Shown: positions 48,701 to 58,959, numbered from the stretch's first letter. The stretch is DNA of 64,000 nucleotides from Pocillopora verrucosa (GCF_036669915.1 NC_089317.1:434001-498000), one strand, 5' to 3'. Notes: generated from the sequence alone by a model not told the origin. Program-made: numbers and translations.

Positions 48701-50781
48701 ACCTTACAAGGTGCTACTTTTAACATGCACAGTCAACTATACCGCTGGCACACCAACACCATGGCTTTGTTCAGTAGTCCAGTGGTCAATGCACTGGGCT
48801 CCGAGTTAGACGACCCGGGTTCTAGTCCTGGCCAGAGCAAGGCATTGTGCCCTTGAGACATGTGGGAAAAAAAAATGCGAGCTCCGCTTTTAGGCTTGGC
48901 TAAATCTATATATTAAGCCAACACATCTCTTCACCCTTTTACTCCCAGATCTCAAAAGTGATTCTCCCTACTGTCTGCCATACAATTCTTATAATGTTAG
49001 TTTGGAAAATTTGGTACTGGATCAACTTATGATCCCCAATTGATGTTTTCCTTTATTCCTGTTAGTTGTCTACTAGATATTGTGTTGATATTGTAAGGAG
49101 AAAGTCTAACTTGATCACTAATGGGAGTTGAAGGGTTAAAAGGGCACTTTTTTCTAGGCCTGATGGTTTGACCAAAGTGTAAAGTATTTTTCTTTGCTAA
49201 TATCAAACTAAAATTGAAGGAAATATAAGTCTTCTCTATTTAGACCAACAAGGAGAAAGTGATCAAAGGAATATTCCCCAAAGGCTTTTTATTTTTTTGG
49301 TGTATACATGTACATATAATGTACAATGACCAGTGCTTTAGAGATGTGATGCAGAATCCTGCCCAAAATTTTCGACAAATAAAAAAAAAAAAAAAGAAAA
49401 CACTTTTGTAAAGGAGTTATTTGTAGATTTTCAATAAAAAAAAAAAACCTTCTCAGAAAGAACTCTATCACAAGTTTGCTTTGTTTAGCTCACCTCATTT
49501 AATGTCACCTCCGCCTCAACATACTGTACACCTTTCTGAATGATTGACACCAGAGCACCAGGTGGTACAATGGATCCATTAATATTTGATTGGTCTACAT
49601 GGCTCTCCACTCCAAAAGTAAAAGCAGAATGCTGAAATCCTAATGGTGAAACAAAGGGTACATATTCAATTTATAGTTAAAAAGGGTAAAGTTGGCACTC
49701 CAGCAAAGTACCCTACACTGCCACTGCTTATTGCTGTTTCTATAGCGTAAAAACTCTTTAAGTGCTGCTCTCCTAAAAGAGAGCTAGTCAGCCTTAGGTT
49801 ACCCTTCCCCCCCTCTCTCAGAAATACGTACTTTACTTTTCTATTTACAATCTTAAATGTATTACTGTACTTACAGTGCTAATAATTACAATACTTACTA
49901 AAAGTACAGGCATGAAAGACATTACTACTCATACTAATTCTTAGTACTAATAATCATCTTTGCTCTCATAATTCAGACAGACACAATATGTATTAAAGTA
50001 CTTAAAACAAAAATAAAACTGAATACTGCCATGAAGATAACCCTAACTTGATGGATCAAATTGGCATTTTATCAATAATACATGTATATAAGATTTTTAA
50101 CTTGTAAAATTCATGATCAAATCAAATTTTTCCAATAAAGTCAAGTACAAAATCTGTAAGATATTTTAAAATGCAGAATTAAACTGAAAATGGTACTAAT
50201 AATTAAGTGTCGTCTTAACTCATTTCCATAATTCGTAATATTAGGCTCAATCTCAAGCAACAATTAGTTTTTCGCATGGGGATTAATTACTATTTCTTCG
50301 GGATACTAACTATACTAACACTGGATGTTTCAAATTAAGCAAGAGATAATTTTTGAACGAGAACATCATAGCCACAAAGCAACCGACCAATCGAAACTCT
50401 ATCATTTTTCGATTTAATCGTATCGTTTGAACAGTGCAGCTGGTCTCCAACAAAGAAAATATTGTCAAGAGTTTCCAAAGAGGGTCCGATCTGTCTAAAC
50501 ACCAGTAGAATCTAGTAGCTGAATATATTTCAAATAATTTTTATTACTTTGGGCGTAAAGAGCAGTAATTAGAATAAATTTTGTTCACAACGTGGGCTTG
50601 GAATAACACTCGATGTGATAAAAGCAAAATAATTGCACCCAATGACGGCAAAATCTCTGTAGAATCTTACGAAAATTTGTTATCATACAGATGACTGATT
50701 GATACCGGGAACTACAAACTCACCTGATTCTTGAAGATATCTGTAAACTAGAAAGTTGACCTCATCGCTGCTCATAGACAT
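42746..50781 (-). CDS. TBL1XR1: TBL1XR1, F-box-like/WD40 subunit of the NCoR/SMRT corepressor
   Basis: Nuclear exchange factor of NCoR/SMRT-HDAC3 complexes, which also recruits ubiquitin-proteasome machinery. Thirteen coding exons join in phase: 50781-50724, 49639-49494, 48471-48217, 47877-47831, 47340-47205, 46851-46788, 46472-46375, 46270-46210, 46028-45907, 45708-45634, 44866-44739, 43715-43550 and 42856-42746. They give 488 residues; the human protein has 514. The N-terminal LisH region starts [20 protein letters not shown]. An F-box-like linker follows (VEAEVTLNE, then LIDAVLPDI), then a WD40 propeller from about residue 150 ([15 protein letters not shown]). The linker is shorter than in vertebrates. 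The frame ends DNTVS-stop, although a donor-like GTGAGT sits there, so the usual CVLDLRK-like tail is missing or lies on an exon I could not find. Confidence 0.94.
43212..43422 (+). mobile_element. piggyBac-like MITE, copy 1
   Basis: 211 bp bounded by TTAACCCTTT and AAAGGGTTAA, with TTAA as the presumed target site. The body begins with an ATGAGTGACCGAGACAGAAT-like segment and ends GATCTGGGAG. It lies in the last intron of TBL1XR1. It has no coding capacity. Confidence 0.8.
44455..44651. mobile_element. Degenerate MITE copy
   Basis: Diverged relative of the piggyBac-like MITE, recognisable by the GAGAGTTGATGGGTTAA right end and a similar internal order. The left end is not clear. Confidence 0.4.
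44910..45200. mobile_element. Second TTAA-ended MITE family, copy 1
   Basis: It shares CTGTTCTCTxTACATTT, GGCAAAGAGAATTTGTT, TTTCCTxTATTCT and AAGGGTGATA blocks with 45447-45640, 53060-53236 and 56815-57024, and ends AAAGGGTTAA at 45200. It is distinct from the 211-bp family but has the same type of ends. Confidence 0.6.
45235..45446 (+). mobile_element. piggyBac-like MITE, copy 2
   Basis: 212 bp, TTAACCCTTTAACTCCC ... GGGAGTTAAAGGGTTAA; the two ends are perfect inverted repeats. It lies in the TBL1XR1 intron between coding exons 10 and 11. Confidence 0.85.
45447..45640 (+). mobile_element. Second TTAA-ended MITE family, fragment
   Basis: It abuts MITE copy 2 directly and shares the GACAAAGAGAATTTGTTTGA and CAAGGGTGATACTGT blocks with 44910-45200. 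Its ends are not preserved. Confidence 0.5.
46521..46744 (+). mobile_element. piggyBac-like MITE, degenerate copy 3
   Basis: Left end GTAACCCTTTAACTCCCATG; the right end has decayed to GGAGTGGAAGTATTAA. It lies in a TBL1XR1 intron. Confidence 0.65.
46955..47114 (+). repeat. Hammerhead-associated repeat, copy D
   Basis: Diverged copy in a TBL1XR1 intron, same orientation as the left half of copy A. The minus strand at 47109-47079 reads CTGATGA ... GAAAC-ATC, so both core boxes fit the consensus, but helix II is weak and the cleavage triplet is AUC. Confidence 0.7.
48773..48862 (+). mobile_element. tRNA-derived SINE head
   Basis: Both internal pol III boxes are intact in appearance: A box TAGTCCAGTGG and B box GGTTCTAGTCC. 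They are followed by a CAAGGCATTGTGCCCTTGAG body and an A-rich tail. It lacks a proper tRNA 3' acceptor arm, so it is a SINE rather than a tRNA gene. Confidence 0.65.
48930..49139 (-). mobile_element. piggyBac-like MITE, copy 4 (inverted)
   Basis: Same family read on the minus strand: TCACCCTTTTACTCCCA at the left edge and GGGAGTTGAAGGGTTAA at the right. It lies between TBL1XR1 coding exons 2 and 3. Confidence 0.8.
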
Positions 50782-51350
50782 GATAAATAACACATAATCT
50801 AAACGATGATTGTAAAGATTATGTTTCACTTTGTTCAGACATTGATCTACGGCACGCGGGAGATTCAATAAAATTGCGGTTAGATCTCCAACCAATGCAG
50901 AAATAAAGCAATCAAGAGGTCTACAAACACTTTAAAATTAAACTTTGATGAAGGATGTCCACAATTAAATCGCAACCAGCGTCCTACGCAGTAAAAACTG
51001 GAAGAAAATTGCAGGACAACTTCCAGTTAAGACTACTACTAGTCCGCCATGTTTGTTAAGCGCGAAATGTCACGTGATCAATGACTTTGGAGTGACGTGA
51101 TGTCACTTCGTAAAGACACTGTATTTTATTCAGCCTAATTTTCTCACGAAAACGAAAAGTTAAAACTCACGGTTCCAAGTTTTTTTTACTCCTAAACGAC
51201 ATGAAAGTGCGTAAAATAAACCGCTTGCTCTAAAAATTTATTTTGTTTTAAGTGCAGACACTTTCTCATAATCAGAAATGAAGAAAAAGCTTGAGAGAGG
51301 CTTGGGCACGAACAGCTTTCCTACAGCCTCGCTTTGACGCATAATTTTGT
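50782..51350. promoter_or_regulatory. Divergent TBL1XR1-RPL8 promoter
   Basis: The TBL1XR1 ATG (50781, minus) and the RPL8 oligopyrimidine start (~51351, plus) face away from each other. Between them lie a YY1-type site (AACATGGCGG on minus, ~51044-51053), an E-box CACGTG (51071-51076) and a CRE-like palindrome TGACGTGATGTCA (51093-51105). There is no TATA box, as usual for housekeeping promoters. Confidence 0.6.
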
Positions 51351-51376
51351 CCTCTTTGCCATCTGTGGCCATATTG
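51351..51376 (+). other. RPL8: RPL8 non-coding first exon with TOP-like start
   Basis: CCTCTTTGCC begins a short leader ending ATATTG|GTAAGA. Ribosomal-protein mRNAs start with C plus a pyrimidine run (5' TOP), which puts them under growth-dependent translational control. The intron then runs to the TTGCAG acceptor at 52376, ten bases before the ATG. The exact start base is inferred. Confidence 0.55.
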
Positions 51377-52386
51377 GTAAGAATTATCTGTAACGTTTGT
51401 GGAAATCGTTCCCACAGAAGCCGTTAGAATTGCCATCGGTTGTGTAATACACCTTTACTGAAAATAAGGATAACTTCTCTATCAAGCCCTAGGGTTATTT
51501 TTAAACGAATCTACATCTTTGTAGCAAGGGAGCTCTGACAAAAATTACTGTCCCTTTGGAATAATGATGTTTTGCGACATATCGTCTATTAGAAATAGCG
51601 AAAAACCCGGAAATCTTTATTAGACGATTGCTTTGTGTTTCATTCCAAAGTACTCCTGTTCGATTAACTTTCAATGGCATAATCTTCCATCAGTGGTCTC
51701 CATTTTTCACTAGTAATCACATGAAAAAAAAATAAACATACAGTTCTTGCACGTTTCTTCAAAATTGAATTTTTTTGCGCTAAATTCTAATTATTTTGGA
51801 AACATACGTCTGTACAGATTTATTTCCATCGTGACTTCTGAATGTTGATGTGTAAAGAAAAGACCTAGACACATCATGTGAACAAAACATGTTGTACTGG
51901 GTTCCTCTCAGTGTTCTACAATATGTGTGTACTTATTTCGACCTACTCAAAGCATTGAATTCTGGAAATTACAAATTATCATGCTCTTCTTTTGCTGTTG
52001 CAACAGATTTCTCTGATTGCTTAGCTAGAGGGATTGGCAGAATCCTTATCAAGACAATTTTCTTAAGCTTTGAGTGTTTAGGGTCATTTATCTGATAAGT
52101 AAAACAAAGCCTACTAAACATTGCATGTATTCAAATTATTAATACTTGAAGGCATCAACTTAATAATTTTTTACAGAACTAAATTTGTATTGTCTCTAGC
52201 TGGTAGCAGAAACAGACATGCAGTCAAACTTAAATCTTTAAAATATTCCTCAGTACTTTTCTGCTGCCTAGGATTATCTAAAGCGAAGGCTGCTGTCTTT
52301 TTTTTTTTTTTTGTGGTAGATAACCAAATTCCCTAAATATGAGCTTTGTTTAATAAATGTTGTTATTGAATTGCAGTAAATACAGT

Positions 52387-54826
52387 ATGGGTCGAGTTAT
52401 CAGAGGCCAGCGTAAGGGTGCTGGGAGTATTTTCAAATCCCATACAAAACACAGGAAAGGAGCTGCAAAGCTCAGATCTCTCGACTACTCTGAACGCAAT
52501 GGTTACCTTAAGGGTGTTGTGAAGGAGATCATCCATGACCCTGGACGCGGTGCACCGTTGGCTATTGTTAGCTTCAGGGATCCATACCGATACAAACAGA
52601 GAAAGGAGGTTTTTATTGCCACTGAAGGCATGTACACAGGGCAGTTTGTGTACTGTGGAAAGAAGGGTAAGAATTCTGTTGCCATGAATCTGGCATAATT
52701 AATATTAATAATATTAATTATATTTATTTGAGTTCAATTATGTTCAGATATGTACCGTGCTGGAAACAAATTCCATTCTTGATGTGATAGCCCTCTCTGC
52801 TTTAAATTCAGTCACTAAATTAGAGGCAGTGTGCATTCAAGGGATGTCATTAAGTCCATGCAGAAATTAGTTCCTGAATTTTTCAAGTGATGTAAGAACT
52901 AATTGCAGGAATGAGTCGTGAAAAAAGTCTGTCTGGACAACAAATGCTGGGAAAACTACCTGGTTATATCTTTCATTAGCCTTTTTATCTTTCTTCTCAA
53001 GGCTTCTAATCGCTGCAGTGTCTTCTAAATTTTCTTTAAAAGTGTAGGATTCTTTTTACCATTTAACTCTTGAGTGTGACCAGTATTTAATTTCTTTATG
53101 GTCACAAGAATAAAGGAAATGATCACCAACAAAAGAAGCTCTTGATTGTTTGACAAATTCTCCTTTTCAGCACCTTAGGAAATATATAGAGAACAGTATG
53201 AAGAATATGCCTACCAGTGTTAGGTAAAAGGTTAACCCTTTCACTCCCACAAGTGACCAAGACAGAAATTCTCCTTACAATATCAATACAATATCAAGCA
53301 GACAGGTGATGAGAATAGAGAAGAATATCAATTATGGGATTATTAGTTGATCCAATACCAAATTCTCTGAACTAACATCAAAAGAATTGTTTGGCAGATA
53401 GTAAGGAGAATTACTAATTAGATCTTGGGAGTGAGGGGTTAATAAAAACCAATTAATCTTCAGTGAGAAAGGGGGGAAAAGTATTATGGTAGCAAAGTAC
53501 AAGTTGAAAGACATTCATTGCTTTGCATTTTGTTGTTTGGTGTGTTTCAGCAACTCTACAAATAGGCAACTGCTTACCCATTGGTGCCATGCCAGAGGGA
53601 ACTATTGTCTGCAATGTGGAGGAGAAATCGGGAGATCGTGGCAAACTAGCCCGCACATCAGGAAACTATGCCACTGTTGTATCACACAACCAAGAAACTA
53701 GGAGAACCAGAGTGAAGCTTCCCTCTGGAGTCAAGAAAGTCTACCCTTCTGCTAACCGTGCCATGGTGGGTATTGTTGCTGGTGGTGGTCGTATTGACAA
53801 ACCTATGCTGAAGGCAGGACGTGCTTACCATAAGTACAAGGCCAAGAGGAACTGCTGGCCACGTGTCCGGGGTGTGGCTATGAATGTGAGTATATGGAAC
53901 TTTAAGTATTAAACACTCTTTTAAATGTATTTTGCAGAGGACCTCAGGAGAGTTCATGTACTGCTGGTTACCAACTTTTGTCTTAAGACTATGGTTAGAC
54001 TTCTATGACTTGACTTTTGTGAAATTTTTAAGAGTTTTAAGATAACGGCTGTTACTCTTTAGCTCCCATGAGTGACCAAGACAGAATTTCTCCTCATAAT
54101 ATCAATAGTTTATCAAGCAGACTATTGACAAGAATAAAGAAAAATATAAATTAGGGGTTGATTCAACAATAAATTCTGAGAACTAACATCATAAGAATTG
54201 TATGGAAGACAGTGAAGAGAATTACTGAAGAGATCATGGGAGTGAATGGATTTACATTTCATAGGCACCTTGAAACTTTTCCAGGAGCATAGTTATAATG
54301 GATCAAACATTTTCTTTTTGGCATAAAAATTCTACATCTAGGCACAGACTGAATCAACAAAATTCTAGCTTTTTAAAATTTCTGTGTCAGTTTTACCACC
54401 TTCATCAAGGTCTGGTCAATAATCAATGTAAGAAATTCATACAAAGTGATATTTATAGTCTGGATATATACCTCTCACTAAAGAGACCTGATTGGTTTTT
54501 GTGTTTGATTCCTTAGTCTGTTCAAACTTTGTAAGGAGACAAATAGTTGTGTTTTCAATGTCAAATCTTTTGAATGACCATTTAGACAAGTTTAAGCACT
54601 CTTTTAAGTGAACACTTGTCACTGTTGTTCTTATTTGCTTCTTGCATTTTTTCCACAGCCTGTGGAACATCCTCACGGTGGTGGTAACCATCAACATATT
54701 GGTACCCCTTCAACTGTGCGCCGAGACACATCAGCTGGAAGAAAGGTCGGTCTTATTGCCGCCCGTCGTACTGGCCGAATCAGAGGAGGAAAGAAAACTT
54801 TCAAGGGAGACAAAGAAACAGATTAA
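52387..54826 (+). CDS. RPL8: Ribosomal protein L8 (uL2) of the large subunit
   Basis: Coding exons 52387-52666, 53551-53885 and 54659-54826 join in phase to 260 residues; animal L8 is about 257. It begins [20 protein letters not shown] and contains the uL2 core [17 protein letters not shown]. The highly conserved peptidyl-transferase-side loop reads [20 protein letters not shown], with the split falling exactly at the exon 2/3 junction. It binds 23S-like rRNA near the peptidyl transferase centre. The ATG is the first in exon 2, just downstream of a splice acceptor. Introns 2 and 3 carry MITE copies. A poly(A) signal follows at 54849. Confidence 0.97.
53060..53236 (-). mobile_element. Second TTAA-ended MITE family, copy in RPL8 intron
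   Basis: Reverse orientation of the 44910 family: TATGGTCACAAGAATAAAGG and TTTGACAAATTCTCC blocks in the same order, ending AAAAGGTTAACC, where it shares its end with the adjacent 211-bp MITE. Confidence 0.55.
53232..53442 (+). mobile_element. piggyBac-like MITE, copy 5
   Basis: 211 bp, TTAACCCTTTCACTCCC ... GGGAGTGAGGGGTTAA, in the first intron within the RPL8 coding region. It is the copy closest in sequence to those at 43212 and 45235. Confidence 0.85.
54051..54253 (+). mobile_element. piggyBac-like MITE, degenerate copy 6
   Basis: GTTACTCTTTAGCTCCCATG ... ATGGGAGTGAATGGATTTA; the TTAA ends have mutated. It lies in the last RPL8 intron. Confidence 0.65.
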
Positions 54827-54848
54827 ATTGTACTTTGCTCAGTTGCCC

Positions 54849-54854
54849 AATAAA
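54849..54854 (+). terminator. RPL8 poly(A) signal
   Basis: AATAAA lies 23 bases after the stop codon, followed by a T/G-rich stretch (TTTTGTGCTGTGTCTCTTTG) that fits a downstream element. Confidence 0.65.
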
Positions 54855-55448
54855 ATTTACTGTAAATTTGGTTTTGTGCTGTGTCTCTTTGTCAACATGA
54901 AATTTTGCATCCTTGTCTCTGTATTCTATACAAAATCAATTAAAGGAATTTGGTTTCATAAATTGAGTTGATTCAACCACCCAGTGCAAATTGAGGAACT
55001 TTGGGGTTGTGTATGATTTACATACAGAAATATGGAGCTATGCTATTGGTGAGATCATGGTAACATGAAAAACACAAGAAGAAAGAAGTTGAATTAAAAA
55101 GCATTAGTTGATGCTGTAGGATTTAGTGTGCTGAATTGAAAGATAAATTTTTTGGCTAAGTTTTACATCTCTCTGAACTGCGTACATGTAAGGGAAGGAT
55201 GCAGGCTGCTGCATGCTGCTAAGAGTGACTAGAGAGTGTCTAGTGACAGGTTTGGCACACTTCGTCGTTCCGTTCCATGTCACAATAATTAATAAATGAC
55301 AGCATTGGCTGTAGCCCTTCATTTTTATGAGAAAGATATTTGCGGAGAAATCTTAAATCGGCCTTTTCGGTTTGGCAGTGTGCGAGTAGTCCTGGGACGA
55401 GGAGGATAGGGCGGACTGATTCCCAAATCCTCTGTATAACTCTCGATC

Positions 55449-55459
55449 AATATGGCGGC
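55449..55459 (+). promoter_or_regulatory. YY1-type site at the CMC4 start
   Basis: AATATGGCGGC fits the YY1 consensus AAnATGGCGGC and lies 72 bases before the CMC4 ATG. YY1 sites near the start site are common in genes for mitochondrial and ribosomal proteins. Its own ATG opens only an 18-codon frame. Confidence 0.5.
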
Positions 55460-55530
55460 TGGTTGGCAAGTCCTTCTTTTCGTTTTACACGGTGACTTTA
55501 CGAGTTGATTGGTGAAGATCTGCGGATGAA

Positions 55531-56526
55531 ATGTCAGGCAATAAAAAATTACCCTGTCAAAAAGAGGCTTGTGCTATCCAGAAGTGCTTGCAAGGTAATC
55601 TCGTATAATGAATAAAGGGTGTAAGTTTCTAGAGAAACTGTGGTGCTGCGTCGGGGAAAGAGTAAAGCAGGTAATTTAGTGTTAACAACTGAGTTGAAAA
55701 CGTAAATTGGCCACCGTAAAGGGTAAAAAAGCTGACGTTTCGAGCGTTAACCCTTCGTCAGAGCGATTGTATAATCTCGTATATAATCTCGTATACAATC
55801 TTGTATATAATCTCGTATAATTGCGAGGCGCCTAATTGTTCTTAAGGCTACTCACACGTAAACGGGCAATTCATGGCTAGGTAATTCCGAGGTCCAAGTT
55901 TTCTCATACTATTGTTACAAACTTATGAAATTACATCAGCCACGAGTATTGCTCCTTTTTTTAACACAACTATTAATGCTGATCATGAACATTTCTACTC
56001 GCTTTGTACAGTACAACTGGTTTGAATCTAGGAGTGATATTTGATGGTGTACTCTGATCGTCTAAATAGTCCTGGAAAAGGAAGGACTGTGTCGGTAATA
56101 GTACGTGACTTTGATGACGAAAATTCACTACTACAGACAACAGTCCTTCTCAGGACTTCTCCGGACGATCGCAAGAGACGATAAAATTGACTAAGAAAAA
56201 GACCGTGAATTGATTGGCTGTAAAGTTTTGGATGTGGGGGAGGGGGTGGTGGGGGAGGGGGTGGTGGGGGCGGGGGTGAGGGGGTAGGGTTTGGTGTGGG
56301 TTGAAAGATGGAGATGTATGGACCATCAAAATTAAACCATGCCTTAAATATAATAGTTTGATGATAATTATTAGTTCATATCTTTATTTTCCACCAAGAA
56401 TATAATTATCAAGAGGACAGGTGCCAACATGTGATTAACAACATGAAGAAATGTTGTCAAAAGATTTCAGCCATAAACACTGAACTGTGCTTGGGCTTCA
56501 AACAGAACTTGAGCAGCAAAAAGTAA
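55531..56526 (+). CDS. CMC4: CMC4, twin CX9C mitochondrial intermembrane-space protein
   Basis: Two coding exons, 55531-55594 and 56399-56526, join in phase to 63 residues starting MSGNKKLPCQKEACAIQKCL; human CMC4 has 68. The twin CX9C motifs are CQKEACAIQKC and CQHVINNMKKC, with additional Cys residues conserved in the family. Such coiled-coil-helix-coiled-coil-helix proteins are imported into the mitochondrial intermembrane space by the Mia40 disulfide relay. Both exons are too short for simple ORF detection. The exon 1 donor is GTAATC and the exon 2 acceptor CCACCAAG. The intron carries a hammerhead-associated repeat, a short AT-rich tandem repeat and a G-rich tract. AATAAA sequences follow near 56745. 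Confidence 0.88.
55605..55765 (+). repeat. Hammerhead-associated repeat, copy E
   Basis: Single copy in the CMC4 intron. The minus strand at 55761-55732 has the intact core CTGACGA ... GAAAC-GTC with helix II GGGT/GCTC. It runs into an ATAATCTCGTAT tandem array (about five units, to 55825). Confidence 0.8.
56235..56290 (+). repeat. G-rich tract, quadruplex-forming
   Basis: Nine or more runs of four to five G separated by one to three bases (GGGGGAGGGGGTGGT units) lie on the + (mRNA-sense) strand of the CMC4 intron, ~110 bases before the exon 2 acceptor. This greatly exceeds the minimum for a G-quadruplex. Confidence 0.85.
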
Positions 56527-56814
56527 TGAACAGAGAGAGGTAGTGAAGGACTTCACCCAGAGAGCAAGAGTAAACAAGTGAGGCACCTACATAGGCTAAA
56601 ATAAGTTGATCTCTGCACTGTCAGCCAGCAAGAAAATCAGCAGATAAGAGTTGACTTACAGATGTTTTGAAGTCTGTTTATGCACATTGCGGCTGACTTG
56701 AAGACAGAAACTTTATTGAATAATTTAAGCAGTTTGTGATATCATAATAAAATAAAATTTCTACATACACAGGTCATATTTTATGCTGTCTACTTAAAAA
56801 TCCTTTACTGTTCC

Positions 56815-57024
56815 TTAACCCATTTCACTAAATGTCAGTTCCCAAGGTCTCCACACTGTTCTCTTTATGTTTTCCATTGTCCTGACAAGGAGAATTTACT
56901 TAATAATCAATAGCTTCTTGACCTTGCGATTATTTCCTTTATTCTCATGACCTTAATGTTTGATTTAGGGGTGATACTGGTAAAAGAAATTAGATGCTTA
57001 TCACTCTCAGGGATGAAAGGTTAA
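56815..57024 (+). mobile_element. Second TTAA-ended MITE family, intact copy
   Basis: 210 bp from TTAACCCATTTCACTAAATG to CAGGGATGAAAGGTTAA. It is the most complete copy of the second family, between CMC4 and the SLC22-like exons. Confidence 0.65.
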
Positions 57025-57738
57025 CGGTTTTTACCAGAAGTTGGACAAGAGTTTTCAAGAATTTATGAAAAAGTCATTAGTAATATTTTAAAAAATTCTT
57101 TTTAAGTTACTTCAACCAAAATACTGTTTCAGTTAATTTACGCACTGTTCACACACAATGACAGAGGACATAGTGATATACTAGTTTCATGTTCAAGCTG
57201 TAGTGAATAATTTTGTGTTAAACGCAAGTTTTTATTTCAAGTACCTATGCTATGCTATACTGTCCCATTTACTTGGTGCCTTGTTGACGAACTGAATGCA
57301 TGGATCATGTTACCCTCTATTGTGACCATTTATAGTGTGAACATGGAGATGAGTCTTGATCATGACCCTATGAAAATAGGACTTAAAGTGAAGGACTAGA
57401 GGAAGTGAGTTTTATGAGTACAGAACCAACAAGAAAAATTAGTCTTTTGACAAAAGAAAATCATGATGTCCATTGTTTTTTGTTTCTGGCCTTTTCACTC
57501 AAAGATTGGATCCACTTCTAAATATCTGAACCGGATATTTTCATTATTTTTGACTGATTTCTTGAGACTGCCATAAATCAATCTTTTATTAATGGAGGAA
57601 AACACTTTGTGTTGTTTGGGCTAACAGTTTCGGATTCTGATCATTACTTTTCAATAGTCATTATTTTACTTTTCTTCACAAATTGAGGTAATTGTGACTA
57701 TAAACAACTTTCCATGCTACATGTTTATTTTACTTCAG
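57025..57738. other. Spacer before the SLC22-like exons
   Basis: No exon recognised. In particular, I looked for the exon carrying the major-facilitator loop signature (DRFGRR-like) that should precede the next feature and did not find it. Confidence 0.4.
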
Positions 57739-58959
57739 ACGCTCCTCAGGCTTAGTGCAAGCTTTGCTAAATCCTTAGTCCTCTTCGCTGTCCTTCGATT
57801 TTGTACAGCAGCCTGTCTGACGGGTTTTTCCGCGGCTCATTATGTGTACATCCTAGAGCTTGTGGGACCAACCTACCGCACGATGGCTTCAAAGTGTTGT
57901 GGTTTCTTTTGGGCCGCTGGTTCTGGTGCTATTGCTCTCATGGGTTATTACAGCAGAGACTGGCGTACACTGCTCCTCGTTTCCAGCTGTCCTCCAGCTC
58001 TTTTCCTGCTTTTGTGGTTGTAAGTGATCGGATAGCGCAGTTTTCTATGGAGTGTCGTAAAACTTAAAGCAAAGCTATCACAAAAACCATTTATGCCAAA
58101 AAAAAAATGTGTCAAGGTGCTAGCTTCTGGACAAATTGCAGAGCGTATAGAAGCAAATTCAATGCAAATCTGCATTACTTTCGACACTCAGTTGAAAACT
58201 CTTTCCATTGCACGGCTGGCTCCCTCCTCATGTTTGAAAAATAACGCGAATCCTAACGCGAATCGCTATTGATTGTCTGGCTGATTTGTTCCACTAAAAG
58301 AACGAACAAACATAAAACTTGAAAAAACATGTATACAAAGAAAGATGCTTTTTTTGTCTTTTTGTTATGAGCTGCTGTCACGAGGACAAAGAAAAATCCT
58401 AAGTCCTCATGAGGCATCAAACCTCTTACGTTCTACCACTGAGCCACAGAGACTCTACGGTGAGTCAGGCCATAACCAGATTCAAAGATGACATGCTTCC
58501 CGCTTGAAAGCCTCGTCTGAGTCAGTCGACCAAGACAGATGGTAAATTTTAGGCCTGGTAATAGGGGTACAATTGTAGCTCGGAGGTTGTCACATTTGCT
58601 TATCATCTGCGAGCCAACCAATCAAAGTGCTATAAATGCTCCATTCACTCTTTTTATGAACATCATACCTCGTAGCCAAGGTGAAAATTAAGCTCTCAAT
58701 ATGTTATGATTGCAGAATAATCCCAGAGTCTGGTAGATGGCTCCTTGTCCGAGGTCGTGTAGATGAAGCTGGCCAGGTTGTAAGGAAGTTTGCAAAGAAA
58801 AACTCTATAATGTCAGATTACCTAGACAGAGCACTGGCAAAATGCAACCGGGGGGAAATTCTTGCGCGCACAAGAAAAATACGACATTCACCCCTCGACC
58901 TGTTACGGACACCACGCATGCGTAAGAGAACTCTGATTCTCTATTCTCTGGTTTTGCTG
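57739..58959 (+). pseudogene. SLC22 (organic cation/carnitine transporter)-like gene fragment, two exons
   Basis: Exons 57739-58019 and 58716-58959 join in phase (TT|A) to 175 codons. The first has membrane segments LVLFAVLRFCTAACLTGFSA and LLLVSSCPPALFLLLWL around the VYILELVGPTYRTMA loop typical of SLC22 helices 4-6. The second has IIPESGRWLLVRGRVDEA, matching the cytosolic PESPRWL/RGR...EA motif, followed by the family's linker helix. Both have good acceptors (TTACTTCAG, GATTGCAG) and donors. No start exon, MFS signature exon or helix 7-12 exons were found nearby, so it is a remnant unless exons lie far off or were missed. Confidence 0.65.
58340..58480 (-). mobile_element. tRNA-derived SINE (minus)
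   Basis: On the minus strand TGGCTCAGTGGTAGAACGTA is a good pol III A box. It is followed by AGGTTTGATGCCTCATGAGGAC (degraded B box) and a TTTTTCTTTGTCCTCGTGACAGC body. This is a familiar coral SINE layout. It lies in the intron of the SLC22-like fragment. Confidence 0.6.

Noticed and set aside
52667-54658. Intron-encoded snoRNA in RPL8
   Set aside because: I looked for C/D and H/ACA boxes in the RPL8 introns and found no convincing pair; the introns are mostly MITEs.
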